A stretch of DNA of 64,000 nucleotides from an uncultured Francisellaceae bacterium (GCA_945956915.1 CAMFJH010000003.1:89022-153021); one strand, 5' to 3'. Positions 47,714 to 58,084 are shown, counted from the first letter of the stretch. Program-made: numbers and translations. Notes: generated by a model not told the origin, from the letters alone.

Positions 47714-48604
47714 ATGATTGATGAATTACGTGCACTTGCAATTTTTGCTAAAACGGTTGAAATGGGCTCTTTTCGAGGTTCTGCTCAGGTATTCAATTTA
47801 TCTCCCTCGGTAGTGAGCCACCATATCTCCAATTTAGAAACACACTTGGGTGTTACATTGCTATATCGTTCTACTCGACAACTTTCTCTAACGGAAGAAG
47901 GAGCAAAGTTGTTTGAGGCAGCAAAGGCAATGTTAGAGGCAGCTGAAAATGGCTTTAATACTATCACGCATAAATCATCCGAGCCTTCAGGTAAGTTAAA
48001 TATTACTATTCCTGCTTTTTTCACAAGAAGTGAATTGACAAAAGCTATCGCTACTTTTGCTCAAATGTATCCTAAGATCATACTCGCAATCAATTTTAGT
48101 GATGTAAAGCAACATTTAATTCGTGAAGGCATTGATCTTGCTATTAGAATTGGAAGCTTAAAAGATAGCACATTAAAAGCTAAAAAATTATTTGATATGA
48201 AACGGACATTGGTCGTAGCGCCTGCTTATATAAATAATAATAAAAAACCAAAAAAACCAGAGGATTTGATTGCTTGGGATTGGATAGGTCTCAAAATGCG
48301 ATCATATTATAAAATTTTAATTAATAATGTTGGTAAAACTTTTAAGATTGAATTTAACCCAAGAATTATCGTTGACAGTATAGATGCTGTTTGTCAATTA
48401 TCAATTGCTGGATTAGGCTTAGCCACGCCTCCTTCTTTTCTTATTGAAAAAGATATTCAGGAAGGCAATCTCATTGAGCCTCTCCCTGAGTGGGGTGTTA
48501 ATTCACTTTCTGTTTATGCTGTATGGCCACCCAACGCTTCCAAAGAATCATTGACATATCGTTTAATAGATTTTCTTGCCAATCATTTAAATAATAAGCA
48601 GTAG
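47714..48604 (+). CDS. LysR-family transcriptional regulator
   Basis: 296 residues. The N-terminal winged helix (about 1-60) has LAIFAKTVEMGSFRGSAQ and SPSVVSHHISNLETHLG, then TLLYRSTRQLSLTEEG. The remainder is a LysR effector-binding domain with the DLAIRIGSLKDS motif near 140, of the type seen in the CrgA/DsdC-like subgroup. The effector is unknown. It is divergent from a DUF2000 gene and presumably controls it and itself through the shared operator. Confidence 0.92.
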   Translation: MIDELRALAIFAKTVEMGSFRGSAQVFNLSPSVVSHHISNLETHLGVTLLYRSTRQLSLTEEGAKLFEAAKAMLEAAENGFNTITHKSSEPSGKLNITIPAFFTRSELTKAIATFAQMYPKIILAINFSDVKQHLIREGIDLAIRIGSLKDSTLKAKKLFDMKRTLVVAPAYINNNKKPKKPEDLIAWDWIGLKMRSYYKILINNVGKTFKIEFNPRIIVDSIDAVCQLSIAGLGLATPPSFLIEKDIQEGNLIEPLPEWGVNSLSVYAVWPPNASKESLTYRLIDFLANHLNNKQ

Positions 48605-48808
48605 AATACAGTTAGCAATTCTTGAATGACTATTTGTTTGAACACTAATGTATATGCATTTTATTTTAATTAACACTTTTATTTTTGAGTTACTACAATA
48701 GCTCATAAGAGCCCGAGAACCATTTTAGGAGATGGGTATGCATATTCTCTCTTTTAGTACTGGTTTAAGGGTAATGAATTAGGTTATGGGTTAAGAGGAG
48801 TAAGAATT

Positions 48809-51800
48809 ATGGCAACTGCACCAACCCCGATTGATCCCTTAGATGCGACGACGGATAATCCGCATCCTTCGGATACACATGCAAATGTGAGTGTTGAGCA
48901 AACAGCAAAATATGATGTAGCTAAAGTTAATGTCACTGCAGCAGCTTTGGGTGCTCCTATGGCAGCTGCAATACCCACCAATTTAGGAACTCCTAATAAT
49001 ACCCCTGTAGTAGAAGGTGGGGGTGGCTCTGTTGCTCAAGGTGGCGGTGGTGCGCCCATTTTGAGCTTACTTAATCCTACTGAACCTCAAAATTTAGCTG
49101 CAAACCCTACAAATGGCATGGGTGTGGCTGCTCCTTTTGCACTAGCCAGTGCACCCATTGGCCAAACGCCTTTTGGAACACCCATCATTCCTGAAACTCC
49201 GCAAACACCTACTTTAACTCTAGGCATTTCTGATGCTACACCTGTTTTAGAAGGTGCGGCTTTACAATACACAGTCAGTATATCTGGTGGTGTTTCTGAT
49301 ACACCCATGCTGATACCGCTTACCTATGCAGGTACTGCAACCCCTGTTTTAGATTATGCGGGGCAACCCATTGTGGTTATGATTCCAGCCGGTCAAACCA
49401 GTGCAACGGTTATTGTGCCAACCCTAGTGGATAATATAATAGAAGGTCCGGAAAGCGTTATTATCAGTTTAGGTACACCTATTGGCTCAAGTGTGCCAAC
49501 CACGATCTCACAAGATCATGGTACTGGTATAATCAATGACGGCACTGTTGGGAAACTTGCTTTAACAGGTCCTGCAAGTGTCAACGAAGGTGATCTCACA
49601 ACGAATTATACAGTCAGTTTAGATGGTGTTGTTTTAGGTGCAGGACAAAGTGTGACATTCACTTTAGATACTTCTTCAGGTACTGCAACAGAAGGTTCAG
49701 ATTTTCAAGCATTATTATCAGGAGGATTGCATGGTGCTTCTGGAATTAGTTTAAGTGGATTTAGCGTGGCTGCAAATGGTGCTATCACAGTGACTGCAAC
49801 CAATACAACGACGAGTGATTTCGCTTCAGGTTCGCCACTACTGAATTTTCAGGTGGCTACAATCACAGATACTACCGTTGAAGGCCCTGAGAATTTTAAT
49901 GTTGTTTTATCAAGTTCTACAGCAACGATTACAACACCCTTAGTCGTTACAACCATTAATGATACAGGCCCGCACTTAAGTGTTGCGATTTCTGACGCAG
50001 CGCCTGTGAATGAAGGCGGGAATTTAATATATACGGTTAATTTACTAGGCGGTACTTCAACCTCTGATATTACAGTTCCCTTAACATATTCGGGCACAGC
50101 CACGCCTGTATTAGATTATAATGGTCAACCTATTACAGTTACAATATTAGCCAATCAAACGAGTGCAACAGTGACTGTACCGACCTTAGTGGATAATATC
50201 GTAGAAGGCCCTGAAACAGTGGTTGTCAATTTAGGTACGCCTTCTAATCCATCAGTAAGCGTATTAGTACCACAGGGAACAGGTATTATAAATGATACAG
50301 GAGACACGCAACCTCATTTAACAGTTTCTATTGGTAATGCTGGAACAGTTACAGAAGGCGGAGATTTGCAATATACAGTCACTTTGTCTGGAGGCACTTC
50401 AGCGACCGCCATCGATATTCCTTTGACGTATAGCGGTACAGCAACGCCGGTCTTAGATTATAATGGACAACCTGTGATTGTTACGATTCCTCCTAATCAA
50501 ACATCCGCTACTATTACAGTACATACGATAGATGATAATATTGTAGAAAATCCAGAAACGGTTTTAGTCACATTAGGCACACCTTCTAATCCTGCTGTTA
50601 CAGTTGTTATACCAACAGGAACAGGCATTATTCTTGATAACGATGGACCCGGTTTAGATACAGCCACATGGTCTATAACGGGTACAACGAGTGTTAACGA
50701 AGGACAAAATGCAACCTATCTAGTACATTTAGATGGTACGATGCAAGCAGGCGAAACAGCATTGATTCATTTAGCCTTAGCGGATATTACAACAACACCA
50801 GCAGACTATACGAATTTTATTCAAGCCGTACAAAATGGAGTGGCAGCAAATCCTAATTTAAGTTTTGATGCAAGTACAGGTACTTTAACGTTTACTAGCA
50901 ATGGTAGTCCGATGAGTGATTTGATGATTACCTTAGGCGCGGTGAACGATACCATTGTAGAAGGCCCAGAGCAATATCAAATCAATTTATCGAATCCAAG
51001 CAGTACAACAGGTTCAAATGTATTGGGTTCCGGTAATGTTGTAACGACCATTAATGATACGGGTACTCACTTAAGTGTTGCGATTTCTGATGCAGCACCT
51101 GTGAATGAAGGTGGAAATTTAATATATACGGTTAATTTACTAGGCGGTACTTCAACCTCTGATATTACAGTTCCTTTAACGTATTCGGGCACAGCAACAC
51201 CGATATTAGATTATAATGGTCAACCTATTACAGTTACCATACTTGCCAATCAAACCAGTGCTACGGTCACAGTGCCCGCTTTAATGGATAATATTGTAGA
51301 AAACCCTGAAACCGTTTTGGTGAATTTAGGCACACCCTCTGATCCTTCTGTGAGTGTATTGGTCCCTCAAGGAACAGGTATTATTAATGATGTGCAAAGT
51401 CATCAGTTAACTGTTTCTATCTCTGATGCAGGTACAGTGGTTGAAGGGGGTAATTTACAATATACAGTGACATTATCAGGTGGTACTTCGCCTACAGATA
51501 TTACTATACCTTTAACCTATGCTGGAACAGCAACACCTATATTGGATTATAATGGTCAGGCTATTACAGTAACTATTTTGGCGAACAAAACCTCGGCTAC
51601 CGTAACAGTGCCTACCTTAGATGATAATATTGTAGAAAACCCAGAAACGGTATTAGTAACTTTAGGTTCACCTTCTAATCCTGCTGTGATTGTTGTTGTG
51701 CCCACAGGAACCGGTATCATTACCGATAACGATGGCCCCGGATTAGATACGGCTACTTGGTCAATCACAGGATCAACGAGTGTAAACGAAGGAGCGAATG

Positions 51801-54800
51801 CCACGTATTTAGTGCATTTAGATGGCACGATGCAAGCAGGAGAAACGGCACTCATACATTTAGATTTGGCAGATATTAGTACAACGAGCGCTGATTATAC
51901 GAACTTTATTCAAGCCGTTCAAAACGCTGTTGCATTAAATCCGAATTTAAGTTTTGATGCAGGCACAGGTACTTTAACTTTTACCAGTAATGGCAGTCCT
52001 ATGGCAGATCTAATGATTACCTTAGGTGCTGTGAATGATACGATTGTAGAAGGTCCTGAACAATATAATATCAGTTTATCTAACCCTGGAAGTACTACAG
52101 GTGCTAACGTATTAGGTTCAGGTTCAGTGGTTACCACGATTAATGATACAGGAACACACTTAAGTGTTGTAATCAGTGATGCTCCTACGGTTAACGAAGG
52201 TGGCGTTTTAGTCTATACCGTTAATTTGATAGGTGGTACTTCCACTTCTGATATCACTATACCTTTAACTTATTCAGGGACAGCAATTCCCTTTTTAGAT
52301 TATAATGGTCAACCCCTTTCTGTAACAATCCTTGCTGGTAGTACTTCTGCGATCGTTCCAGTTCAAAGTTTAATGGATCAGATACAAGAAAATCCTGAAA
52401 CCGTTATCGTAACCCTTGGAAATCCGAGTGATCCTTCGGTAGATGTGATAGTACCTCAGGGAACAGGTATTATTAATGATCTTTCCAATACACATCCACC
52501 CTTAACCGTTTCTATTAGCGATGCAGGATCGGTGAGTGAAGGACTTACTTTAACATATAATGTAACCCTTTCAGGAGGCACCTCGCCTACGAATATTGTT
52601 ATTCCTTTAACCTATGCAGGAACTGCAATGCCTGTCTTAGATTATAGTGGCCAACCTATTTTTGTGACTATTTTGGCAAACCAAACAAGTGCTACGGTTA
52701 ACGTACCTACTTTGGTTGATAATCTTGTAGAAAATCCAGAAACAGTGCTTGTAACATTAGGAACACCTAATAATCCTAATGTGAGTGTTCTTGTTCCAAC
52801 AGGCACAGGTATTATTTTAGACAGTAATGGCTCTGGATTAGATACGGCCACTTGGTTTATTAGTGGTTCTGTCAGTGTAAATGAAGGTCAAACTGCTCAT
52901 TATACAATCCATCTTGATGGTACCATGCAAGCAGGTGAAACAGCCAACATCCACCTTGAATTAACAGATATGACTACTACATCTGCAGATTATACAAACT
53001 TTATTAATGCTGTCAATGCAGCTGTGGCAGCTGATTCTCATTTGAGTTTTGATGCAGGCACCGGGACATTGACTTTTACCAGTACTGGTGCACCCATGTC
53101 TGATTTGAATATTAATCTAGGTGCAGTAATGGATGGAGTGACCGAATCTCCTGAAAAATACAATATTAGTTTAAGTAATCCAGGAAGTACTACTGGTGCA
53201 AATGTATTAGGTACCGGCACGGTAATCACGACAATTAACGATGGAACTATAGCACCTCGTACGGTTTATGAAGATGCGCTTGTAGGGGGTAATGGTGGTG
53301 CAGGTGAAAATGTTATACAAGTAACCTACACATATGATGAATTATTAAGCTTAGTGAATGCCAATTCAGCAGTAGATTTTTCACTAAATAGTTCTATTAC
53401 TGGCTCAACAGGGTTAACTCAAGATGGTCACAATATCGTTTGGCATTACGACATTGGTAGTGGATCGATTCAAGGTATTGATTCTGTAGATTCAAGCTTA
53501 GTATTTACTATTACTCAAGACCCTTTTGATAATTTAATATTTACATTAAATGGAAAGATTGATAATGGAACGGGCGATGCAAATAACACTAATTTTGCTT
53601 TAAATGGAGTGCTTATTGCAAAAGATGCTTTTTCAAATCCAGTGACTGTGATGAATGGATTAACAGTTAATATTAACAACGATGTTCCTCAGAATAATAA
53701 TACGGTGATTACAGCGCAAACCGTATATGAAGATGCTTTAACAGCAGCTACCAATGGAGTATCTGGTAATGGTGGAGCAGGAGAAACGGTTAATTCGGTG
53801 ACATATACAGCTGCTTCTTTAGCTACTTTGGTAAGCCCTGGTGCAGATGGTCCAGTGACCTTTAGTTTAAATACCGCTATTAGTGGCTCAACTGGTTTAA
53901 GTCAAGATGGACATGTGATTAATTGGTCCTATGATCCTGCCGGTGGAGGCACTATTAAAGGGGTAGATTCTGTGGATAGCAGTGTTGTATTTACGCTTAC
54001 TCAAACTGTCAATGGAAACCTGACTTTTACTTTATTAGGGCATATTGATCACAATAATGCTTCAGGGGATACGGGTGCTAACTCGTTTAAATCCTTAGAC
54101 ATTGGTAAAGCACTTATTGCTACCGATACGGATGGTGACCAAGTGGTGGTGGATAATGGATTGGTTGTTAATATCAATAATGATGTTCCTGAAAAGTCAG
54201 GTATTACTTTATCAGACAAAGTTGTGTATGAAGATGCATTGAACAATGCGAATGCTCAGGGTAATGGTGGAGCAGGCGAGAATGTTGTATCAGTTACTTA
54301 TGATATGTCTGCAGCAGTGAAAGCAGGCGCTGATGCTCCATTGACTTATGGTTTTGATACGACAATTACAGGTTCTACAGGTTTAACACAAAACGGAGTT
54401 GCCATTAATTGGCAATATGATGCTGTTTCAGGAGATTATAATGGTGTGATAGGCTCTAATGTAATATTTACAGTGAGCAAACCAGTGGGCTCTAATGTGA
54501 CCTTTACCTTAAAAGATAATATAGACAATGGTACGGGAGATGGCAATAATACTTCATTAAATATTGGTAAGTTATTAATAGCTACCGATACGGATGGAGA
54601 TAAACTAAACTTAGACAATGCCATCTTAGTTAAAATAAATAATGATGTTCCTCAGAATAATAATACGGTGATTACAGCGCAAACCGTATATGAAGATGCT
54701 TTAACAGCAGCTACCAATGGAGTATCTGGTAATGGTGGAGCAGGAGAAACGGTTAATTCGGTGACATATACAGCTGCTTCTTTAGCTACTTTGGTAAGCC

Positions 54801-57733
54801 CTGGTGCAGATGGTCCAGTGACCTTTAGTTTAAATACCGCTATTAGTGGCTCAACTGGTTTAAGTCAAGATGGACATGTGATTAATTGGTCCTATGATCC
54901 TGCCGGTGGAGGCACTATTAAAGGGGTAGATTCTGTGGATAGCAGTGTTGTATTTACGCTTACTCAAACTGTCAATGGAAACCTGACTTTTACTTTATTA
55001 GGGCATATTGATCACAATAATGCTTCAGGGGATACGGGTGCTAACTCGTTTAAATCCTTAGACATTGGCAAAGCACTTATTGCTACCGATACGGATGGTG
55101 ACCAAGTGGTAGTGGATAATGGATTGGTTGTTAATATCAATAATGATGTGCCTTTGGCTGTAAACGATACAGTTACTAATACATCAGGATCTACTGAAGG
55201 TAAAGTCGATATCCAATTTATTATTGACGTATCAGGTAGTATGAGTACAGCAGTCAGCAATGTACCCAATTATGACGATACTCGATTAGGTTTGGCTCGC
55301 TACTCTATGGAGCAATTCTTAAATGCGCATCCCGAGATTTTAAATGTAGAATTTGTAAAATTTTCTTCTACAGCTTCTAACACTGTTTGGATGACAAGAG
55401 CTCAAGCGATTACTTATATTCAAAATGGCACACTACCAAATGGCACAACTGATCCTTGGGTGGCTAATGGTGGTACCGATTACGATCTTGCTTTAACTCG
55501 AGCAATGAGTGCTTACACAGCTTCTTCTCGACCTATAGCAGGTGCTAATCAGACCTTGGTATATTTTATGTCTGATGGTGAACCTAATGCACCATCCTCT
55601 GATCCTGGTATTACTAATAATGGAAGTGGTGCGAATGTATCTATTTCTGAATGGGAAACATTTATTAATAACACCAAAACAGATGCAAGCACTACTAATG
55701 ATATTAGCGATGTGTTTGCGATTGGCTTAGGCAGTGCCGCAAGTGGTGGTACCCCGATTGCACAATTAAACCCAATTGCATACCCACCTCATTCTGATAA
55801 TAATACTACATCGACAAGAGAAGATCACGTGATTGTGGTTAGCAATTCTAATACAACTGAGCTTTTGGCTTCCTTAAATGCTTCTCTACAATCTGTTATC
55901 ACACCTTCAACAGGAAATGTGTTAACGAACGATTCTCCAGGTGCTGATAATTATGGAACACCTGCGATATTAAGTGCTACGTTTGGTGCAGACACTTATG
56001 TTTTCGCCAATGCTGCAGATTCTCATAGCTTTAATTTAGGAACAGATAGAGGCACATTGGTCATGAAAGGAGATGGTAGTTATACTTACACTCCTGTTGC
56101 TGGGCCTATTTATGTTACACCTTTAAATGTATCATATACTATTAAAGATGCAGATGGCGATACTTCTACAGGTACTTTGATCTTGAAACAAACCGGTGGT
56201 CCTGCTGGGGAATCTCTTATTGGTAGTATTGGTGCTGATACATACACAGGCGGTGGAGGCGCTGATAAATTTATATTCTTAAAAGGAGATGGTACTGGTG
56301 CTACAGATACCATTACCGATTTTGTACAAGGCACAGACACCATTGTGATACAAGGTACCAATATTAATACGGTTACTATTACAAGTAATGTTAGCGGTGG
56401 CAATACTACTTATCATTTTACCGTTACTTATACAGGTGGTGCACCCAATGATGTGTTTAACGTATTGCTGTCTAATGGTGCAACTTTATTGAATAATGGT
56501 ACTGTTATTAACAGTTCATCGGCTACCATTGATGGTACCATTGTAGGAGCAACTTTATATTTGGATATCAATCATAATTCTCAAGAAGATGCAGGGGAAC
56601 ATTTAGGTGTTACGGATCAACAAGGACACGTGGAATGGACGATTCCACTTGCCTCTTTGGATATTAATGGTGATGGATTTTTCACCTTAGGAGAGGCTCG
56701 TGCTGTTCAAACAGGAGGGTTTGATATTCATACAGGTTTAACTTATAATATTAATCTTTATGGCCAAGTAGGCGCTGAAATAGTCTCACCTTTGACAAGT
56801 TTATTACAAGTACAACTCGAGGCAGGGGTATCATTAAATTCTGCAAATGCGTCTATTAGCCAACATCTAGGATTACCCCCAGGTAGTGATTTAACAGTAC
56901 TTAATCCTATTGAAAGTACGAATATGGTTTTAGAACAAAATGCAGCAGTAATGACAGCCGCTATTCAGTTCTCTGAACTAGAAGCTTCTAAATTTGGTAT
57001 GACGCCTGCACAAGCTTCATTTGCAGTGTTCCAAGCTATTAATGGTGCACTTTCAGATTTAGCATCCAATCAAATAGCTGATTTTACAGATCCTGCTTTC
57101 TTACAATCCATTGCACATCATTTGGGATTGCAAAACGGTGATATTCCTCCCGATGTGATGCAGTTCATGCTTGCAAGTCAGGATGCTTTGCATGCTAGCA
57201 TTGCTTCACTTCCAGCAGGTGCTTCAAGCGCTGATGCGCTAGCTGCAATCAGTGCAGTACAGCATATTACCCAAGCAAATTATGATTTTTCAGCACATAA
57301 TTTAGGCGATGCAACTCATCAACTCTTAAATTATATACATGATAATAATGCTGAGGTTAATCATGTAGGAGGAGCCCATCCTCACATGGAAGCCACTTTG
57401 GATTTTGGGGCTTTACATGTGGATCAATTTCATTCAACAGGTGCTGATGCAGATGGTATGCTTATGCATATTTCAGGATTACCTACAGGGGTTCATGCGA
57501 GCTTGAATTTTGGAACATTAAACGCAGATGGATCTTATACTTTATCACAACATGATTTAAATCATCTTGGAGATTTGAAATTGAGTGCCGACAAATTGGA
57601 TAATACTTCTCAGGCCACACAAGAGGCTCATGCTACTAATATATTAAAAGCAGACATCAGTATCAATGAAGGCAGTTCGGTATCGCATACTTATGCCGAT
57701 ATACATTATAGCATTGTTGAGCACCCTGTATAA
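48809..57733 (+). CDS. Giant type I-secreted adhesin with Calx-beta, VWA and RTX modules
   Basis: 2974 residues, with AGAGGAG before the ATG. The first ~120 residues are Ala/Pro/Gly-rich and lack a recognisable LapA-type retention module. Residues ~130-1480 hold repeated Calx-beta-like domains (SVNEGQNATYLVHLDG, TIVEGPEQ). About 1480-2120 are four T1SS-143-like repeats starting VYEDAL...GNGGAGE. A von Willebrand A domain (about 2132-2330) has its MIDAS: DVSGSMS at 2140, GGTDYD and MSDGEP. An RTX block with GGGGADKFIFLKGDGTG near 2480 follows. About 490 further residues contain two EF-hand-like loops, one canonical (DINGDGFFTLGE, 2618-2629). The exporter at 41513-46640 is the likely secretion route, which is inferred. 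Confidence 0.92.
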   Translation: MATAPTPIDPLDATTDNPHPSDTHANVSVEQTAKYDVAKVNVTAAALGAPMAAAIPTNLGTPNNTPVVEGGGGSVAQGGGGAPILSLLNPTEPQNLAANPTNGMGVAAPFALASAPIGQTPFGTPIIPETPQTPTLTLGISDATPVLEGAALQYTVSISGGVSDTPMLIPLTYAGTATPVLDYAGQPIVVMIPAGQTSATVIVPTLVDNIIEGPESVIISLGTPIGSSVPTTISQDHGTGIINDGTVGKLALTGPASVNEGDLTTNYTVSLDGVVLGAGQSVTFTLDTSSGTATEGSDFQALLSGGLHGASGISLSGFSVAANGAITVTATNTTTSDFASGSPLLNFQVATITDTTVEGPENFNVVLSSSTATITTPLVVTTINDTGPHLSVAISDAAPVNEGGNLIYTVNLLGGTSTSDITVPLTYSGTATPVLDYNGQPITVTILANQTSATVTVPTLVDNIVEGPETVVVNLGTPSNPSVSVLVPQGTGIINDTGDTQPHLTVSIGNAGTVTEGGDLQYTVTLSGGTSATAIDIPLTYSGTATPVLDYNGQPVIVTIPPNQTSATITVHTIDDNIVENPETVLVTLGTPSNPAVTVVIPTGTGIILDNDGPGLDTATWSITGTTSVNEGQNATYLVHLDGTMQAGETALIHLALADITTTPADYTNFIQAVQNGVAANPNLSFDASTGTLTFTSNGSPMSDLMITLGAVNDTIVEGPEQYQINLSNPSSTTGSNVLGSGNVVTTINDTGTHLSVAISDAAPVNEGGNLIYTVNLLGGTSTSDITVPLTYSGTATPILDYNGQPITVTILANQTSATVTVPALMDNIVENPETVLVNLGTPSDPSVSVLVPQGTGIINDVQSHQLTVSISDAGTVVEGGNLQYTVTLSGGTSPTDITIPLTYAGTATPILDYNGQAITVTILANKTSATVTVPTLDDNIVENPETVLVTLGSPSNPAVIVVVPTGTGIITDNDGPGLDTATWSITGSTSVNEGANATYLVHLDGTMQAGETALIHLDLADISTTSADYTNFIQAVQNAVALNPNLSFDAGTGTLTFTSNGSPMADLMITLGAVNDTIVEGPEQYNISLSNPGSTTGANVLGSGSVVTTINDTGTHLSVVISDAPTVNEGGVLVYTVNLIGGTSTSDITIPLTYSGTAIPFLDYNGQPLSVTILAGSTSAIVPVQSLMDQIQENPETVIVTLGNPSDPSVDVIVPQGTGIINDLSNTHPPLTVSISDAGSVSEGLTLTYNVTLSGGTSPTNIVIPLTYAGTAMPVLDYSGQPIFVTILANQTSATVNVPTLVDNLVENPETVLVTLGTPNNPNVSVLVPTGTGIILDSNGSGLDTATWFISGSVSVNEGQTAHYTIHLDGTMQAGETANIHLELTDMTTTSADYTNFINAVNAAVAADSHLSFDAGTGTLTFTSTGAPMSDLNINLGAVMDGVTESPEKYNISLSNPGSTTGANVLGTGTVITTINDGTIAPRTVYEDALVGGNGGAGENVIQVTYTYDELLSLVNANSAVDFSLNSSITGSTGLTQDGHNIVWHYDIGSGSIQGIDSVDSSLVFTITQDPFDNLIFTLNGKIDNGTGDANNTNFALNGVLIAKDAFSNPVTVMNGLTVNINNDVPQNNNTVITAQTVYEDALTAATNGVSGNGGAGETVNSVTYTAASLATLVSPGADGPVTFSLNTAISGSTGLSQDGHVINWSYDPAGGGTIKGVDSVDSSVVFTLTQTVNGNLTFTLLGHIDHNNASGDTGANSFKSLDIGKALIATDTDGDQVVVDNGLVVNINNDVPEKSGITLSDKVVYEDALNNANAQGNGGAGENVVSVTYDMSAAVKAGADAPLTYGFDTTITGSTGLTQNGVAINWQYDAVSGDYNGVIGSNVIFTVSKPVGSNVTFTLKDNIDNGTGDGNNTSLNIGKLLIATDTDGDKLNLDNAILVKINNDVPQNNNTVITAQTVYEDALTAATNGVSGNGGAGETVNSVTYTAASLATLVSPGADGPVTFSLNTAISGSTGLSQDGHVINWSYDPAGGGTIKGVDSVDSSVVFTLTQTVNGNLTFTLLGHIDHNNASGDTGANSFKSLDIGKALIATDTDGDQVVVDNGLVVNINNDVPLAVNDTVTNTSGSTEGKVDIQFIIDVSGSMSTAVSNVPNYDDTRLGLARYSMEQFLNAHPEILNVEFVKFSSTASNTVWMTRAQAITYIQNGTLPNGTTDPWVANGGTDYDLALTRAMSAYTASSRPIAGANQTLVYFMSDGEPNAPSSDPGITNNGSGANVSISEWETFINNTKTDASTTNDISDVFAIGLGSAASGGTPIAQLNPIAYPPHSDNNTTSTREDHVIVVSNSNTTELLASLNASLQSVITPSTGNVLTNDSPGADNYGTPAILSATFGADTYVFANAADSHSFNLGTDRGTLVMKGDGSYTYTPVAGPIYVTPLNVSYTIKDADGDTSTGTLILKQTGGPAGESLIGSIGADTYTGGGGADKFIFLKGDGTGATDTITDFVQGTDTIVIQGTNINTVTITSNVSGGNTTYHFTVTYTGGAPNDVFNVLLSNGATLLNNGTVINSSSATIDGTIVGATLYLDINHNSQEDAGEHLGVTDQQGHVEWTIPLASLDINGDGFFTLGEARAVQTGGFDIHTGLTYNINLYGQVGAEIVSPLTSLLQVQLEAGVSLNSANASISQHLGLPPGSDLTVLNPIESTNMVLEQNAAVMTAAIQFSELEASKFGMTPAQASFAVFQAINGALSDLASNQIADFTDPAFLQSIAHHLGLQNGDIPPDVMQFMLASQDALHASIASLPAGASSADALAAISAVQHITQANYDFSAHNLGDATHQLLNYIHDNNAEVNHVGGAHPHMEATLDFGALHVDQFHSTGADADGMLMHISGLPTGVHASLNFGTLNADGSYTLSQHDLNHLGDLKLSADKLDNTSQATQEAHATNILKADISINEGSSVSHTYADIHYSIVEHPV
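49973..53243 (+). repeat. Three-fold super-repeat of about 1090 nt inside the adhesin gene
   Basis: Starting motifs CACTTAAGTGTTG recur at 49973, 51068 and 52157, 1095 and 1089 nt apart. Each unit is two similar Calx-beta-like domains (type A) followed by one longer domain of another type (B, with DGTMQAGET). The third unit ends near 53243, where the T1SS-143 region begins. All units stay in frame. Confidence 0.85.
53681..54186 (+). repeat. 506-nt direct repeat, copy 1
   Basis: It matches copy 2 at 54644-55149 with two differences seen by eye. The offset is 963 nt, exactly 321 codons, so both copies encode the same residues except for synonymous changes. Copy 1 and copy 2 are separated by a diverged unit (54187-54643). 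Confidence 0.9.
54644..55149 (+). repeat. 506-nt direct repeat, copy 2
   Basis: This is the near-identical partner of 53681-54186, in the same frame of the adhesin gene. It is followed directly by the junction to the von Willebrand A domain. Confidence 0.9.
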
Positions 57734-57764
57734 GATACAAATATTTTTATGAATGCACACTGGA

Positions 57765-57788
57765 TGGGGGAAGATATCCCCCACTTTT
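57765..57788 (+). terminator. Terminator after the giant adhesin gene
   Basis: A 7-bp stem TGGGGGA/TCCCCCA with the loop AGATA is followed by CTTTT, 32 nt after the stop codon. The T run is short, so efficiency may be moderate. The rest of the 351-nt gap 57734-58084 is AT-rich without another gene. Confidence 0.65.
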
Positions 57789-58017
57789 ACATTCGCTTTC
57801 CATTATCCCTGTCCTAAGTAAATTAAACAAAGATTTTATCACATTTTTTAAAAAAGCAATATTTTTTATTTTTAAAAAAATCTGTAATCAATAAACGTTA
57901 TTTTATGTTGCTATGCCAATGTTTAAACTCGGCGCATGCCTAAGCTACCATAATTCTAAATTTATGTCAAAGATTAATTATAAGCATGTATTCAATTTAT
58001 TTGGCATCAAAAATTTT

Positions 58018-58046
58018 TTGACTTTTTAAAATGGTTGTGATAGGGT
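58018..58046 (+). promoter_or_regulatory. Possible promoter of the small Cys-rich gene
   Basis: TTGACT, a 17-nt spacer and TAGGGT lie about 40 nt before the ATG at 58085. The -35 is good but the -10 is poor. Confidence 0.3.
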
Positions 58047-58084
58047 GATTTTTTATTTGTCTTTAATTAATAAAGGAGAAAGAA

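Noticed and set aside
49973..55149. Regular repeats as a CRISPR array
   Set aside because: Repeat units are hundreds of bases long, in frame and protein-coding; there are no short identical repeats with unique spacers.
49087..56403. Minus-strand open frames opposite the second adhesin
   Set aside because: They recur at the same place in each repeat, including two ending in the same residues in the 506-nt copies, so they are shadows of the repeat.
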